The position numbers and the translations under genes are program-made. The notes beneath the pieces are model-generated. The model was not told the origin of the DNA and searched no databases. It saw only the letters and a list, made by a program, of their open reading frames with translations. From Bacillus sp. FJAT-22090 (lineage in GTDB: Bacteria; Bacillota; Bacilli; Bacillales_A; Planococcaceae): a stretch of DNA of 64,000 nucleotides. Positions 1-7,588 of the stretch are shown here, piece after piece; position 1 is the stretch's first letter; every line of letters begins with the position of its first letter. The stretch lies in the NCBI RefSeq assembly GCF_007676755.1, contig NZ_VEBK01000008.1, positions 1 to 64,000 of the forward strand, written 5' to 3'.

Positions 1-55
1 CAGCGCCGATGGTAGTTGGGGGTCTCCCCCTGTGAGAGTAGGACGTCGCTGGGCA
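1..55 (+). rRNA. 5S ribosomal RNA, 3' end (partial)
   Basis: The first ~55 bases match the 3' half of a Bacillus-type 5S rRNA: loop/stem ending in GTGAGAGTAGGACGTCGCTG, which is near-invariant in Bacillales. The 5' half lies outside the window, so this is the end of an rrn operon transcribed toward the window. The exact mature 3' end (about 53-55) is estimated by comparison with remembered 5S sequences. Confidence 0.95.
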
Positions 56-60
56 CACAA

Positions 61-100
61 AAAAAAGTCGTTACCGAGTAATCGGTAGCGGCTTTTTTGT
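61..100 (+). terminator. rrn operon intrinsic terminator
   Basis: A-rich left flank, GC stem (GTCGTTACCGA pairing with TCGGTAGCGGC) and a run of six T directly after the 5S gene. Typical Rho-independent terminator closing an rRNA operon. Confidence 0.9.
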
Positions 101-184
101 TATGTAGAGTAGTTTAAACTATGGGAGGAACAATCCCATTGGAGTACTATTAAGATTAAGAATAAGATCAGTTGTGAAAAAATC

Positions 185-700
185 TAATTTGGTTGCTCTT
201 ATGGACAAATTGGTTGCGTTCGACGAGGAATGGTTGCTCTCATGCTAAAATTGGTTGTCCTCGCAGAGCAACTGGTTGCGTTAAGCCATTTATTTCAAAA
301 TTATTGTCTCTTTTATTGGAAGAATTTTATCTCTAGTAGGCAACCCAGTTTTATTTGGTTGCATTGAGGACTAAATTGGTTGCCTTTGAAGTGTAATTGA
401 TTATGCTATTGCATTCCAAGTGGAATCTTCTTTAATTGACATCCTTGATAAAGTAAGCAGTCCAATCTAATTGGTTGCTCTCACAGGGAAACTGGTTGCT
501 TTGGGAGAGAATTTGGTTGCTTTGAGGAATAAACTGGTTGCCCCTCGCAGAACAACTGGTTGCGTTAAGCTATTTATTTCCAAATAACAGCTTCGTTTAT
601 TGGACAATTGTTCTACTAGAAAGCAACCTAATTTCAATTAGGTGCTTTCCCAGTAATATTGGTTGCCCTCGTAGTGCAATTGATTGCGTTAAGCCATATA
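185..700. repeat. Degenerate tandem array, ~21-bp period, GGTTGC core (array A)
   Basis: The hexamer GGTTGC (or a one-base variant) begins at 191, 212, 232, 253, 274, 357, 378, 473, 494, 515, 536, 558, 661 and 682, so within blocks the spacing is 20-22 bp. Blocks end in a shared tail resembling GCGTTAAGCCATTTATTTC (about 279, 563 and 687), followed by a T-rich stretch. No open frame is preserved across it and no SD-led gene is seen. Related arrays lie at 7215-7505, 43400-43500 and 50011-50101. Confidence 0.85.
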
Positions 701-797
701 TCCCCAGAACATTGCTTCTTTAATCAGACGTTTGTTCAATGTATAAGAACCGTAATTACCTAGCTTTCATTATCAAAAATTACAAACCAGAATGAGT

Positions 798-836
798 AGG
801 GTGAGGAAAGTGATACAGTCGCTTCCTCACCCTTTT
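798..836 (+). terminator. Stem-loop with T tail, possible terminator
   Basis: GGGTGAGGAA pairs with TTCCTCACCC around a 14-nt loop, followed by TTTTATCATTTTT. No gene lies directly upstream, so it may insulate the ytr-like operon or end a transcript from the repeat region. Confidence 0.55.
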
Positions 837-869
837 ATCATTTTTGGCATAAAGAATCGTGGGAATATA

Positions 870-918
870 TAGACATTCTAATCAATTTACTATATACTAC
901 ATTACAACACTAATGTAC
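870..918 (+). promoter_or_regulatory. Promoter and operator of the GntR/ABC operon
   Basis: TAGACA (870-875), 17-bp spacer, TATACT (893-898) predicts a SigmaA promoter. A perfect inverted repeat TACATTA-N6-TAATGTA (898-904/911-917) covers the -10 end and the start point. This is the position expected for autorepression by the YtrA-type GntR protein encoded just downstream; the link is an inference. Confidence 0.65.
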
Positions 919-945
919 TGGTTTTCGTGAAAGGAGAATAACCAA

Positions 946-1320
946 TTGAATTTAAATGCAGATAGCACGAAACCCATCTATATTCAAATAGCAAATTGGA
1001 TAGAGAATGAAATACTGGCAGATCGTTTTCAGAGCGATGAAAAAGTACATTCTCAATATCAACTAGCGGATCTATTCAATATTAATCCTGCCACTGCTGC
1101 GAAAGGTTTAACGATACTTGTGGAAGAACAAATTTTATATAAGAAAAGAGGCCTTGGAATGTTCGTAGCTTTGGAAGCTAAAAATATGATTTTACATAAG
1201 CGACGTAACGAAACACTTACAAATATGGCGATGGAACTCGTTTTAGAGGCAAGAAGACTTGCTGTTACCGAGGAGGAACTTATTCAGCTAATCAAAAAAT
1301 GTGAGGAGGAACAAAAGTGA
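946..1320 (+). CDS. GntR-family transcriptional regulator, YtrA subfamily
   Basis: A short (124 aa) GntR protein: winged helix-turn-helix over roughly residues 8-75 (YQLADLFNINPATAAKGLTIL region) and a brief C-terminal helical tail, the size typical of the YtrA subfamily that controls ABC transporters. Start is TTG at 946 after AAAGGAGA. The stop overlaps the GTG start of the ABC ATPase (GTGA), so the two are translationally coupled. A palindromic operator lies over its own promoter. Likely a repressor responding to an unknown envelope or antibiotic-type signal; the ligand cannot be read from sequence. Confidence 0.9.
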   Translation: MNLNADSTKPIYIQIANWIENEILADRFQSDEKVHSQYQLADLFNINPATAAKGLTILVEEQILYKKRGLGMFVALEAKNMILHKRRNETLTNMAMELVLEARRLAVTEEELIQLIKKCEEEQK

Positions 1321-2195
1321 CCGTTATTGATTGCCAGAATCTGCGAAAAAAATATAAGAGTGTAGCTGCACTTGATGGAATAACCTTTCAATTAGAAGGC
1401 CAAAAGATTACTGGTCTGATTGGACGTAATAGTGCTGGAAAAACGACATTATTGAAAATATTAGCTGGTTTTATACGAGAAAACTCAGGAGACGTTAAAG
1501 TATTTTCAAATAAACCGTTTAATAATCTGCGTGCATCAGCAAACAGTATTTTAATAGACGATCAAATGAGTTTTCCTGATTCATTGAAATTAGCGGATAT
1601 ATTAGAGGCGGCACCGAACTTTTATAAGAGATGGGATGCAGAGTATGCAACTAAATTATTTCAATACTTTGGGTTAAATCCTAAACAGGTGCATTCAAAA
1701 CTATCAAAAGGTACAAAAGCAACGTTTAATATGATTTTTGGCTTAGCAACACGATGCGAGTTAACAATGTTTGATGAACCTACAAATGGGATGGATGAAG
1801 CGGTTCGAACGGATTTTTATCGGGCATTATTAAAAGACTATATAGCGTACCCTCGTACAATTTTGATTTCAAGTCATCATTTAGCCGAAATGGAACATTT
1901 GTTGGAAGATATTTTACTGATCAATAAAGGGAAGGTTGTTTTTCATCAATCATTAGAGGTAGTAAAAGAGTATGCAATCGCTCTCCAGGGTCCAAATGAC
2001 TTAGTAGAAAAAATGACTGCTGGAAAAGAAATTCTACATAAGAAGCAATTGGATAGCTTGCGGACTCAGGTAATAATTAGAAAGGAAAACGTCTCGCTAA
2101 TAGATGGAGTTACGATGCACCCGGTGTCAGCTAGTGATGTGTGTATGTTTGTAACGAGCGATGGAAATGGGGGAATCGATGATGTTTTTAAGTAA
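1317..2195 (+). CDS. ABC transporter ATP-binding protein
   Basis: 292-aa ATPase of the YtrB/BcrA kind. Walker A GRNSAGKT is at residues 36-43, the signature is the divergent LSKGT (129-133), Walker B is LTMFDEP (149-155) and the H-loop is ISSHH (184-188). The C-terminal ~80 residues extend past the ABC fold, as in exporter/bacitracin-type ATPases. GTG start overlaps the regulator stop; its own stop lies inside the permease reading frame. Works with the membrane proteins at 2179 and probably 2910. Substrate unknown. Confidence 0.9.
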   Translation: MTVIDCQNLRKKYKSVAALDGITFQLEGQKITGLIGRNSAGKTTLLKILAGFIRENSGDVKVFSNKPFNNLRASANSILIDDQMSFPDSLKLADILEAAPNFYKRWDAEYATKLFQYFGLNPKQVHSKLSKGTKATFNMIFGLATRCELTMFDEPTNGMDEAVRTDFYRALLKDYIAYPRTILISSHHLAEMEHLLEDILLINKGKVVFHQSLEVVKEYAIALQGPNDLVEKMTAGKEILHKKQLDSLRTQVIIRKENVSLIDGVTMHPVSASDVCMFVTSDGNGGIDDVFK

Positions 2196-2913
2196 CAACA
2201 CATTAGGAGAGATTGTTAGGACGCAAGTGAAATTTAAGATGAGTGCATATTCGGGAGCAATTGTATCACTTATTTTTGTTCAGTTACTTGGGCTATTATT
2301 CTCGATGAATGGGTTTAGCACGATGAGTACTGGTGTTAATAATGCGACGGTTCACATCATTACAATTACGTCGGATACTGTTTTTGCCTTTGTAGCTATT
2401 TGGGCACTATTTGTTGGAAAGTTGATGACGACAAAAGCGTATCGTTATGATGATTTTTCTTATGTAGCAAGTCGGTTAAGTAGTAATTTGGCAAATATTT
2501 CAGTTCTTTGCTTGATGAGCATTTTTGCAGGGGTAACAGCGTTTTTATCCAACTATCTTTTACGTGTAGTGCTGCTTCTTTTCGGTGAATCAGACTATGT
2601 GAAAAGCTCCAATGTTTTAGAAAATCCGCTTGGTTCAATAGTTACTATCGGAGTAATGATCGTTCTTCTAATAGTAATCTCAGCTGGAGGATATCTATGG
2701 GGAATGCTTGTTGAGATTCATAAAGCATTTACATTTCTTTTGTTATTATTAATTGTCATAATGCTGGCTACAAAGACTGGTCAGACGATTCTTCAATACG
2801 TATTTATGGAAAATGAATCTATAGTAATTTTGGCAATCAAATTCATTGGTATATCCATTGTATTCTTTACATTAGCAATTTTATGTTCGAATCGATTGGA
2901 GGTTAGACAATGA
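2179..2913 (+). CDS. ABC transporter permease (membrane protein)
   Basis: About 244 aa with six hydrophobic segments, no recognised catalytic motif; position between the ABC ATPase and another membrane protein makes it the permease. An upstream in-frame ATG at 2161 exists, but the purine run AATGGGGGAA at 2166-2175 suits ATG 2179 or 2182, giving a start MMFLSNNTLGEIV. The 3' end of the ATPase gene overlaps it by 17 nt. The stop overlaps the next start (ATGA). Confidence 0.85.
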   Translation: MMFLSNNTLGEIVRTQVKFKMSAYSGAIVSLIFVQLLGLLFSMNGFSTMSTGVNNATVHIITITSDTVFAFVAIWALFVGKLMTTKAYRYDDFSYVASRLSSNLANISVLCLMSIFAGVTAFLSNYLLRVVLLLFGESDYVKSSNVLENPLGSIVTIGVMIVLLIVISAGGYLWGMLVEIHKAFTFLLLLLIVIMLATKTGQTILQYVFMENESIVILAIKFIGISIVFFTLAILCSNRLEVRQ

Positions 2914-3614
2914 ATATGAGTACTTGGGCAGTTGCTATTATTCCCCTAATTATTTTGCTATTTCTCATATGGTTATTTCTTCGATTTGGCAGAAAAGCAA
3001 CGAAACATATTAATTGGACAAAGCGAGCAAATAAATGGATCGTGTATATTTACGTATCAGTTCTGTTGCTAGCTGTAATTGCATATGTATTTATCCCAAC
3101 AAAGGGGAATGAAATTGTGACCCCAAAAGAATATACGAAGCTTAAAAAAGAAAATGAAGTATTTCAACAAGCATTTGGAAACAAGGAGGAAAGTAAACTT
3201 GATCCGAAATTTCTAGTAAAAGAATGGACACAACAATTAAAAGGAGATACGTTAGAAATAATATCAAAGGGCTCTAATTTCCCGTCAGAAATGATGAGCA
3301 TAGAATGGACGGATTCAAAAGAGCAATTGGTGGATATCAAGATGTACAGGACATATTCATACATGGATGGACTTAACTTGGATGGTGAAATTCCATTATC
3401 AACGATTGAAATGAAAGATGATCAAATAATATTGACAGCCCCTCCTCTAGCAGAGCTGACATATTACCGTTTTTCCAATGAGTTAGCTTCGATTTCAATG
3501 ATGGAAAGCATGGATGATTGGAAACAAAGAGGCATTTTAGGAAACACCTATATATATTTAAAAGTTCCAAAGAATATAAACGTGATAGATAAAGACGGAT
3601 TACAATTCTATTGA
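2910..3614 (+). CDS. Membrane-anchored protein of the ABC operon, unknown function
   Basis: 234 aa: two N-terminal transmembrane helices (about residues 7-25 and 44-62), then a hydrophilic, probably extracytoplasmic domain of ~165 residues with no motif I recognise. Start ATG 2910 follows GGAGG (2899-2903) and overlaps the permease stop. Last gene before a strong terminator, so it is cotranscribed with the transporter and may be an accessory or sensor subunit. Confidence 0.8.
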   Translation: MNMSTWAVAIIPLIILLFLIWLFLRFGRKATKHINWTKRANKWIVYIYVSVLLLAVIAYVFIPTKGNEIVTPKEYTKLKKENEVFQQAFGNKEESKLDPKFLVKEWTQQLKGDTLEIISKGSNFPSEMMSIEWTDSKEQLVDIKMYRTYSYMDGLNLDGEIPLSTIEMKDDQIILTAPPLAELTYYRFSNELASISMMESMDDWKQRGILGNTYIYLKVPKNINVIDKDGLQFY

Positions 3615-3615
3615 G

Positions 3616-3652
3616 TAAAAGTGCCTTTTCCCATGAGGCACTTTTATTTTAG
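3616..3652. terminator. Bidirectional terminator
   Basis: AAAAGTGCC (3617-3625) pairs with GGCACTTTT (3638-3646), flanked by A and T runs on both sides. Serves the ABC operon (+) and the convergent monooxygenase gene (-). Confidence 0.85.
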
Positions 3653-4786
3653 TTTTACATCAAACAAAAACTTCAAACGCCAGAGTAGCAGTTTGGAAGG
3701 AATGAAGGGGAATAGAAAATCACGAGTACTAGCAAGTGCTTTTGAGCGAAGTTGTGCAGTTAGACCAATTTGTCTAGACAAATTAATAACTTTTGCGGTG
3801 CGTGCTACGCGTTTTTCTTCATAGAAAGCGAGTACCTTAGGTAAATCTTCAAATTGATGAAATCCATTACCGAGCACAATAGCATCTTCTATCGCTTGCC
3901 CAGCCCCTTGTCCCATGTTGGGGGTAGTAGCATGAGCTGCATCGCCTAATAAGATAATTCGACCAAAAGAAAATTGCTTAAGTGGCTGTATATCCAAGAT
4001 ATCATGATGGAGTATTAACTTTGTTGGTGTATCTCGGATGATTTGTGTCACTATTTCGGGGAAATCATTAAAAAGATTAGCTATTTCTTTCCGCTCAAGC
4101 TTTTGGTAAAACGGATCCTGTTCACGAGCATTTATACAGGCAAACCAGTAAACTTGTCCATTTTTCATCGGCGCCATGCCAAAGCGACCGGCAGTGGACC
4201 ATATCTCTGTGGAAGTAAATTGGTCTACTCGTCCGTTATTTTCTGTAATTCCTCGCCAACAAGTATAGCCGGAATAACGAGGCAGAGAATTGGTAACTAG
4301 CTTTTTTCGGATAGACGAATGGATGCCATCAGCAGCAATTAGTAAATCAGCATTCACAACCATTCCATCATCGAAATATGCAGTAACTTTTTCTCCTAGT
4401 TGTTCGACATTCATGCATCTTTTATTGTAAGAAACTGTATTTGGTTTTAATGCTTCTAAAAAAGTACGATGCAAATCGGCGCGATGAATCGTAATATTTT
4501 CTTGTCCAAATCGTTCTTTGAGGATGGAGAAGTCAATTGTATTCAGTGTTTTACCTTGTGCATTTTGAAAGACTTGTGCTTGCAAAATATGCCCTTCTTG
4601 AAAAATCTTCTCCCCAACACCTATTTTCATGAGCGCTTGCATCGCGTTTGATCCAATCCCAATACCGGCTCCTACAGGTTGAAATGTCGAAGAAGATTCA
4701 TATACTTTTACGGAAAATCCTTGTTTTTGTAAAGCTACAGCAGCACAAAGTCCTCCGATTCCACCACCAATAATTGCGATATCCAT
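3644..4786 (-). CDS. FAD-dependent monooxygenase
   Basis: Group A flavoprotein hydroxylase/epoxidase family (about 380 aa). Visible motifs: GGGIGG dinucleotide fold at the N-terminus, the DG motif (ADGIHSSIR, near residue 155) that contacts both FAD and NAD(P)H, and the GD motif (LLGDAAHATTPNMGQGAGQA) that binds the FAD ribose. Start chosen at 4786 (MDIAII...) because AAAGGTG sits at the right distance; the longer frame to 4810 lacks room for an SD. Resembles salicylate/3-hydroxybenzoate hydroxylases and zeaxanthin epoxidases; substrate not predictable. Divergent from the GNAT gene. Confidence 0.88.
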   Translation of the reverse strand: MDIAIIGGGIGGLCAAVALQKQGFSVKVYESSSTFQPVGAGIGIGSNAMQALMKIGVGEKIFQEGHILQAQVFQNAQGKTLNTIDFSILKERFGQENITIHRADLHRTFLEALKPNTVSYNKRCMNVEQLGEKVTAYFDDGMVVNADLLIAADGIHSSIRKKLVTNSLPRYSGYTCWRGITENNGRVDQFTSTEIWSTAGRFGMAPMKNGQVYWFACINAREQDPFYQKLERKEIANLFNDFPEIVTQIIRDTPTKLILHHDILDIQPLKQFSFGRIILLGDAAHATTPNMGQGAGQAIEDAIVLGNGFHQFEDLPKVLAFYEEKRVARTAKVINLSRQIGLTAQLRSKALASTRDFLFPFIPSKLLLWRLKFLFDVKLK

Positions 4787-4878
4787 ATCACTCATCACCT
4801 TTCTTATCATTAGTTTAACAAAACAGGTAGAAATTTTTGTGTTATGCTAATAAAAAATAAATTACTGGAGGAAATATT

Positions 4879-5355
4879 GTGATAGAACTTGTAATTTACG
4901 AAGATAAGTATCAAGCAGCATTAGAGGATTACCCACTGTCGGAAGGGGATTTGGCGTTTACTGGGCACCCACTCGAATTGTTGGAACGAAGTAAAATACA
5001 TTCTACTTATAAACCGGTTGTTATATTAAAAGATAATCAAGTTGCAGGATTCTTCGTACTGGATGAGGGCGATGATAAATTTAATTATACAGACCATCAA
5101 GAGAGCATTTTACTTCGAGGGTATTCCATTCACCCATCTTTTCAAAGGCGCGGTATAGCGAAAGGTTCTTTAACTTTATTGCCATCATACATAATGAAAC
5201 ATTTTTCATATATAGACCAAGTTGTGCTTGGGGTGAATGAGGCGAATAAAGCAGCACACTCATTATACATAAAAACGGGCTTTATAGACGAGGGTAAGCG
5301 ATTTAATGGAAAGTCAGGACAACAAATCGCAATGTGCCTGAAACTGAGAAAGTAA
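4879..5355 (+). CDS. GNAT-family N-acetyltransferase
   Basis: 158 aa GCN5-related acetyltransferase. The acetyl-CoA pyrophosphate loop is visible as HPSFQRRGIAKG (near residue 93), followed by the ANKAAHSLYIKTGF helix and strand typical of motif B. GTG start at 4879 after CTGGAGGA. Acyl acceptor unknown. Confidence 0.88.
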   Translation: MIELVIYEDKYQAALEDYPLSEGDLAFTGHPLELLERSKIHSTYKPVVILKDNQVAGFFVLDEGDDKFNYTDHQESILLRGYSIHPSFQRRGIAKGSLTLLPSYIMKHFSYIDQVVLGVNEANKAAHSLYIKTGFIDEGKRFNGKSGQQIAMCLKLRK

Positions 5356-5464
5356 TTTTGATAAGTTTTTCTGATGGCAATTCATAAAAACTATTAAATT
5401 TACTTATGAAATGGAGGAGAGTATGCTTGATTTAAAGTTAATATAATAGAAAGAAGGCTTGACT

Positions 5465-6199
5465 ATGGAATTCATCCTCTTTTTTATTGTGGGAATCGTG
5501 GGAAATATCGTAGGTACTTTAGTTGGAGGAGGAGGACTAATCAGCTTACCTACCATGCTGCTAATGGGCCTGCCTGTTCACTCGGCGATAGGTGCAAACA
5601 AAGTATCCAATACAGTCAGTTCGCTATCTGGTTTTCTCGTTATTTTCAAAGGAAAAGAAATTTCAGGGAAAGAAGCATTAGCGGTCATTGGTTTTTGCCT
5701 AGGGGGTGGGGCCATTGGAGGACTTATTGCTTCGTTTTTAAGCGGAGAGGTGTTAACAATTATCGCAATTTTATTGTTAAGCTTTGCATTTATAACGTCA
5801 TTCATGAATAAAGGAAATTTTGATGGAACAGAACCATTACGATTGAATAAAAAAATAGGTCCTGCATTGCTGGGAATTGGAATATACGATGGCATGTTCG
5901 GACCGGGGAGCAGTACACTTGCACTCTATTTATATGCTAGTCAAAAAATAGCTTATATTCGAGCTGTTGGCTTAGCAAGAATCGGTGTATTTGCAAGCTG
6001 TTTTGGAGCATCCATCACGTACATCTCCACTGGGAAAATCATTTGGCCAATTACTATTGCATTAATGCTTGGAGCAGTTGTTGGAGCTCAACTTGGAGTG
6101 CGACTGGCACGCAAATTGAAGTCTGAACATATCAAGCCGCTTCTGAGATTGGTTACAGTATTATTGATTGTTCAAATAGTAGTGGATTATTTGAAGTAA
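5465..6199 (+). CDS. TauE/SafE (TSUP) family membrane transporter
   Basis: About 244 aa with seven to eight hydrophobic helices and the glycine-rich repeats GTLVGGGGLISLPTML (N half) and GIYDGMFGPGSSTLAL (C half) that mark the TSUP anion exporter family. Start taken as ATG 5465 (AAGAAGG 8 nt upstream); a TTG at 5459 is possible. Likely exports sulfite, sulfoacetate or another organic anion. Followed 17 nt later by the hydroxyacid dehydrogenase, probably one transcript. Confidence 0.85.
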   Translation: MEFILFFIVGIVGNIVGTLVGGGGLISLPTMLLMGLPVHSAIGANKVSNTVSSLSGFLVIFKGKEISGKEALAVIGFCLGGGAIGGLIASFLSGEVLTIIAILLLSFAFITSFMNKGNFDGTEPLRLNKKIGPALLGIGIYDGMFGPGSSTLALYLYASQKIAYIRAVGLARIGVFASCFGASITYISTGKIIWPITIALMLGAVVGAQLGVRLARKLKSEHIKPLLRLVTVLLIVQIVVDYLK

Positions 6200-6216
6200 T
6201 AGGGAGGGGACTTTGC

Positions 6217-7179
6217 ATGAAACTTCGTTGTGCAGTATTAGATGATTATCAAAATGTAGCATTAAAAAAGGCTGATTGGTCAAGTATTTTAGATAAAGTG
6301 GAGGTAAAAACCTTTCATCACCACTTTGAGCGCGAAGAGGAGTTAATAGAAGCGATTGGTGATTTTGAAATAGTAGTCATTATGCGAGAGCGAACACCTT
6401 TTACTGCTTCAATCTTTGAGAAAATACCAAAACTTAAATTACTCATAACCTCAGGAATGAGAAATGCTTCGATTGATCTTGCTGCGGCAACAATTCATGG
6501 TGTAACTGTTTGTGGTACAGCCAGTATGTCAGAACCGCCAACTGAGTTAACCTGGGCTTTATTACTAAACATAGCTCGTCATGTCACAAAAGAGAACAAA
6601 GAACTACGAGAAAATGGTATGTGGCAAAATACTGTGGGTATGGATTTATATGGTAAACGACTTGGACTACTGGGCCTCGGTAAGATTGGAAGTCGTATGG
6701 CGGTAATAGCAAAAGCATTTGGCATGGAAGTTATGGCATGGAGTCAAAATTTAACGAAAGAGCAAGCGGATGAACATGGCGTATGTTTAGCATCATCCAA
6801 AGAAGAATTATTAGAAATGGCCGACTTCGTTTCCATTCATCTTGTACTCAGTGGAAGAACAAGAGAGTTAATTGGTACAAAAGAATTGCGGCTTATGAAA
6901 ACTTCTGCCTATCTTATTAATACATCACGTGCAGCGATTGTAGACCAAGAGGCGTTAATCGAAGCACTACATGAGAATTGGATTGCTGGAGCTGCGATAG
7001 ATGTATTCGAGGTCGAGCCGCTTCCAAAGAATCACCCATTCCGCACTCTTTCTAATGTCCTCGCGACACCGCATTTAGGCTATGTGAGTGAACAAAACTA
7101 TAGTACGTATTATCGAGAAACGGTAGAAGACATTCAAGCATTTCTGAATGGGAAGATTATGCGCCAGTTAAATAGCTAA
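6217..7179 (+). CDS. D-2-hydroxyacid dehydrogenase family protein
   Basis: 320 aa, NAD(P)-dependent oxidoreductase. The Rossmann motif GLLGLGKIGSRMA is near residues 148-160. Catalytic Arg is in INTSRAAIVD, Glu in FEVEPLP and His in ATPHLGY, in the order of the SerA/GyaR superfamily. No ACT domain, so not a classical SerA. ATG 6217 follows GGGAGGGG. Reaction direction and substrate (2-oxoacid/hydroxyacid) unknown. Confidence 0.9.
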   Translation: MKLRCAVLDDYQNVALKKADWSSILDKVEVKTFHHHFEREEELIEAIGDFEIVVIMRERTPFTASIFEKIPKLKLLITSGMRNASIDLAAATIHGVTVCGTASMSEPPTELTWALLLNIARHVTKENKELRENGMWQNTVGMDLYGKRLGLLGLGKIGSRMAVIAKAFGMEVMAWSQNLTKEQADEHGVCLASSKEELLEMADFVSIHLVLSGRTRELIGTKELRLMKTSAYLINTSRAAIVDQEALIEALHENWIAGAAIDVFEVEPLPKNHPFRTLSNVLATPHLGYVSEQNYSTYYRETVEDIQAFLNGKIMRQLNS

Positions 7180-7214
7180 TGACAACTGAAAAATCGATGG
7201 TCACTAAAGAGTAG

Positions 7215-7505
7215 GGGAGCTCCACCTAAAGAAAGGTGAGTTTCACCCAAGAGAGATGGGTTTAACCCAAAGAGAGGTGAGTTTCACCCAAGAGAGACGG
7301 GTTTAACCCAAAGAGAGGTGAGGTTCACCCAAGAGCGACGGGTTCCACCTAAAGAGAGGTGAGGTTCACCTAAGAGAGACGGGTTCCACCTAAAGAGAGG
7401 TGAGGTTCACCCAAAGAGAGGTGAGTTTCACCCAAGAGAGACGGGTTTAACCCAAAGAGAGGTGAGCTTCACCCAGGAGCGACGGGTTCCACCTAAAGAG
7501 CATGG
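7215..7505. repeat. Tandem array of alternating 20/21-bp palindromic units (array B)
   Basis: About 14 units alternate between a type like GGTGAGTTTCACCCAAGAGA (core GGTGA-N3-TCACC) and a type like GGGTTTAACCCAAAGAGA (core GGGTT-N-AACCC). GGTGA begins at 7235, 7276, 7317, 7358, 7399, 7420 and 7461: 41-bp period with one 21-bp step where a unit was lost. Lies between convergent genes. No ORF, no spacer structure. Confidence 0.95.
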
Positions 7506-7532
7506 AGCTTTATCGCATACCAAATTTCGCTA

Positions 7533-7586
7533 AATAAAAAAGCTGTTCCCTAAGCCGCATAAACGCCTGAGAGAACAGCTTTTCTC
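7533..7586. terminator. Bidirectional terminator
   Basis: AAAAAGCTGTTC (7536-7547) pairs with GAACAGCTTTT (7573-7583) around an imperfect inner stem. On the minus strand it ends in a T run, terminating the M28 peptidase gene. Confidence 0.85.
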
Positions 7587-7588
7587 AA

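Noticed and set aside
538-723. Open reading frame of 61 aa inside array A
   Set aside because: It is produced by the 21-bp (7-codon) repeats, has no SD, and is broken in the neighbouring blocks.
7215-7505. CRISPR array
   Set aside because: Units follow each other directly with no unique spacers, and unit length is only 20-21 bp.
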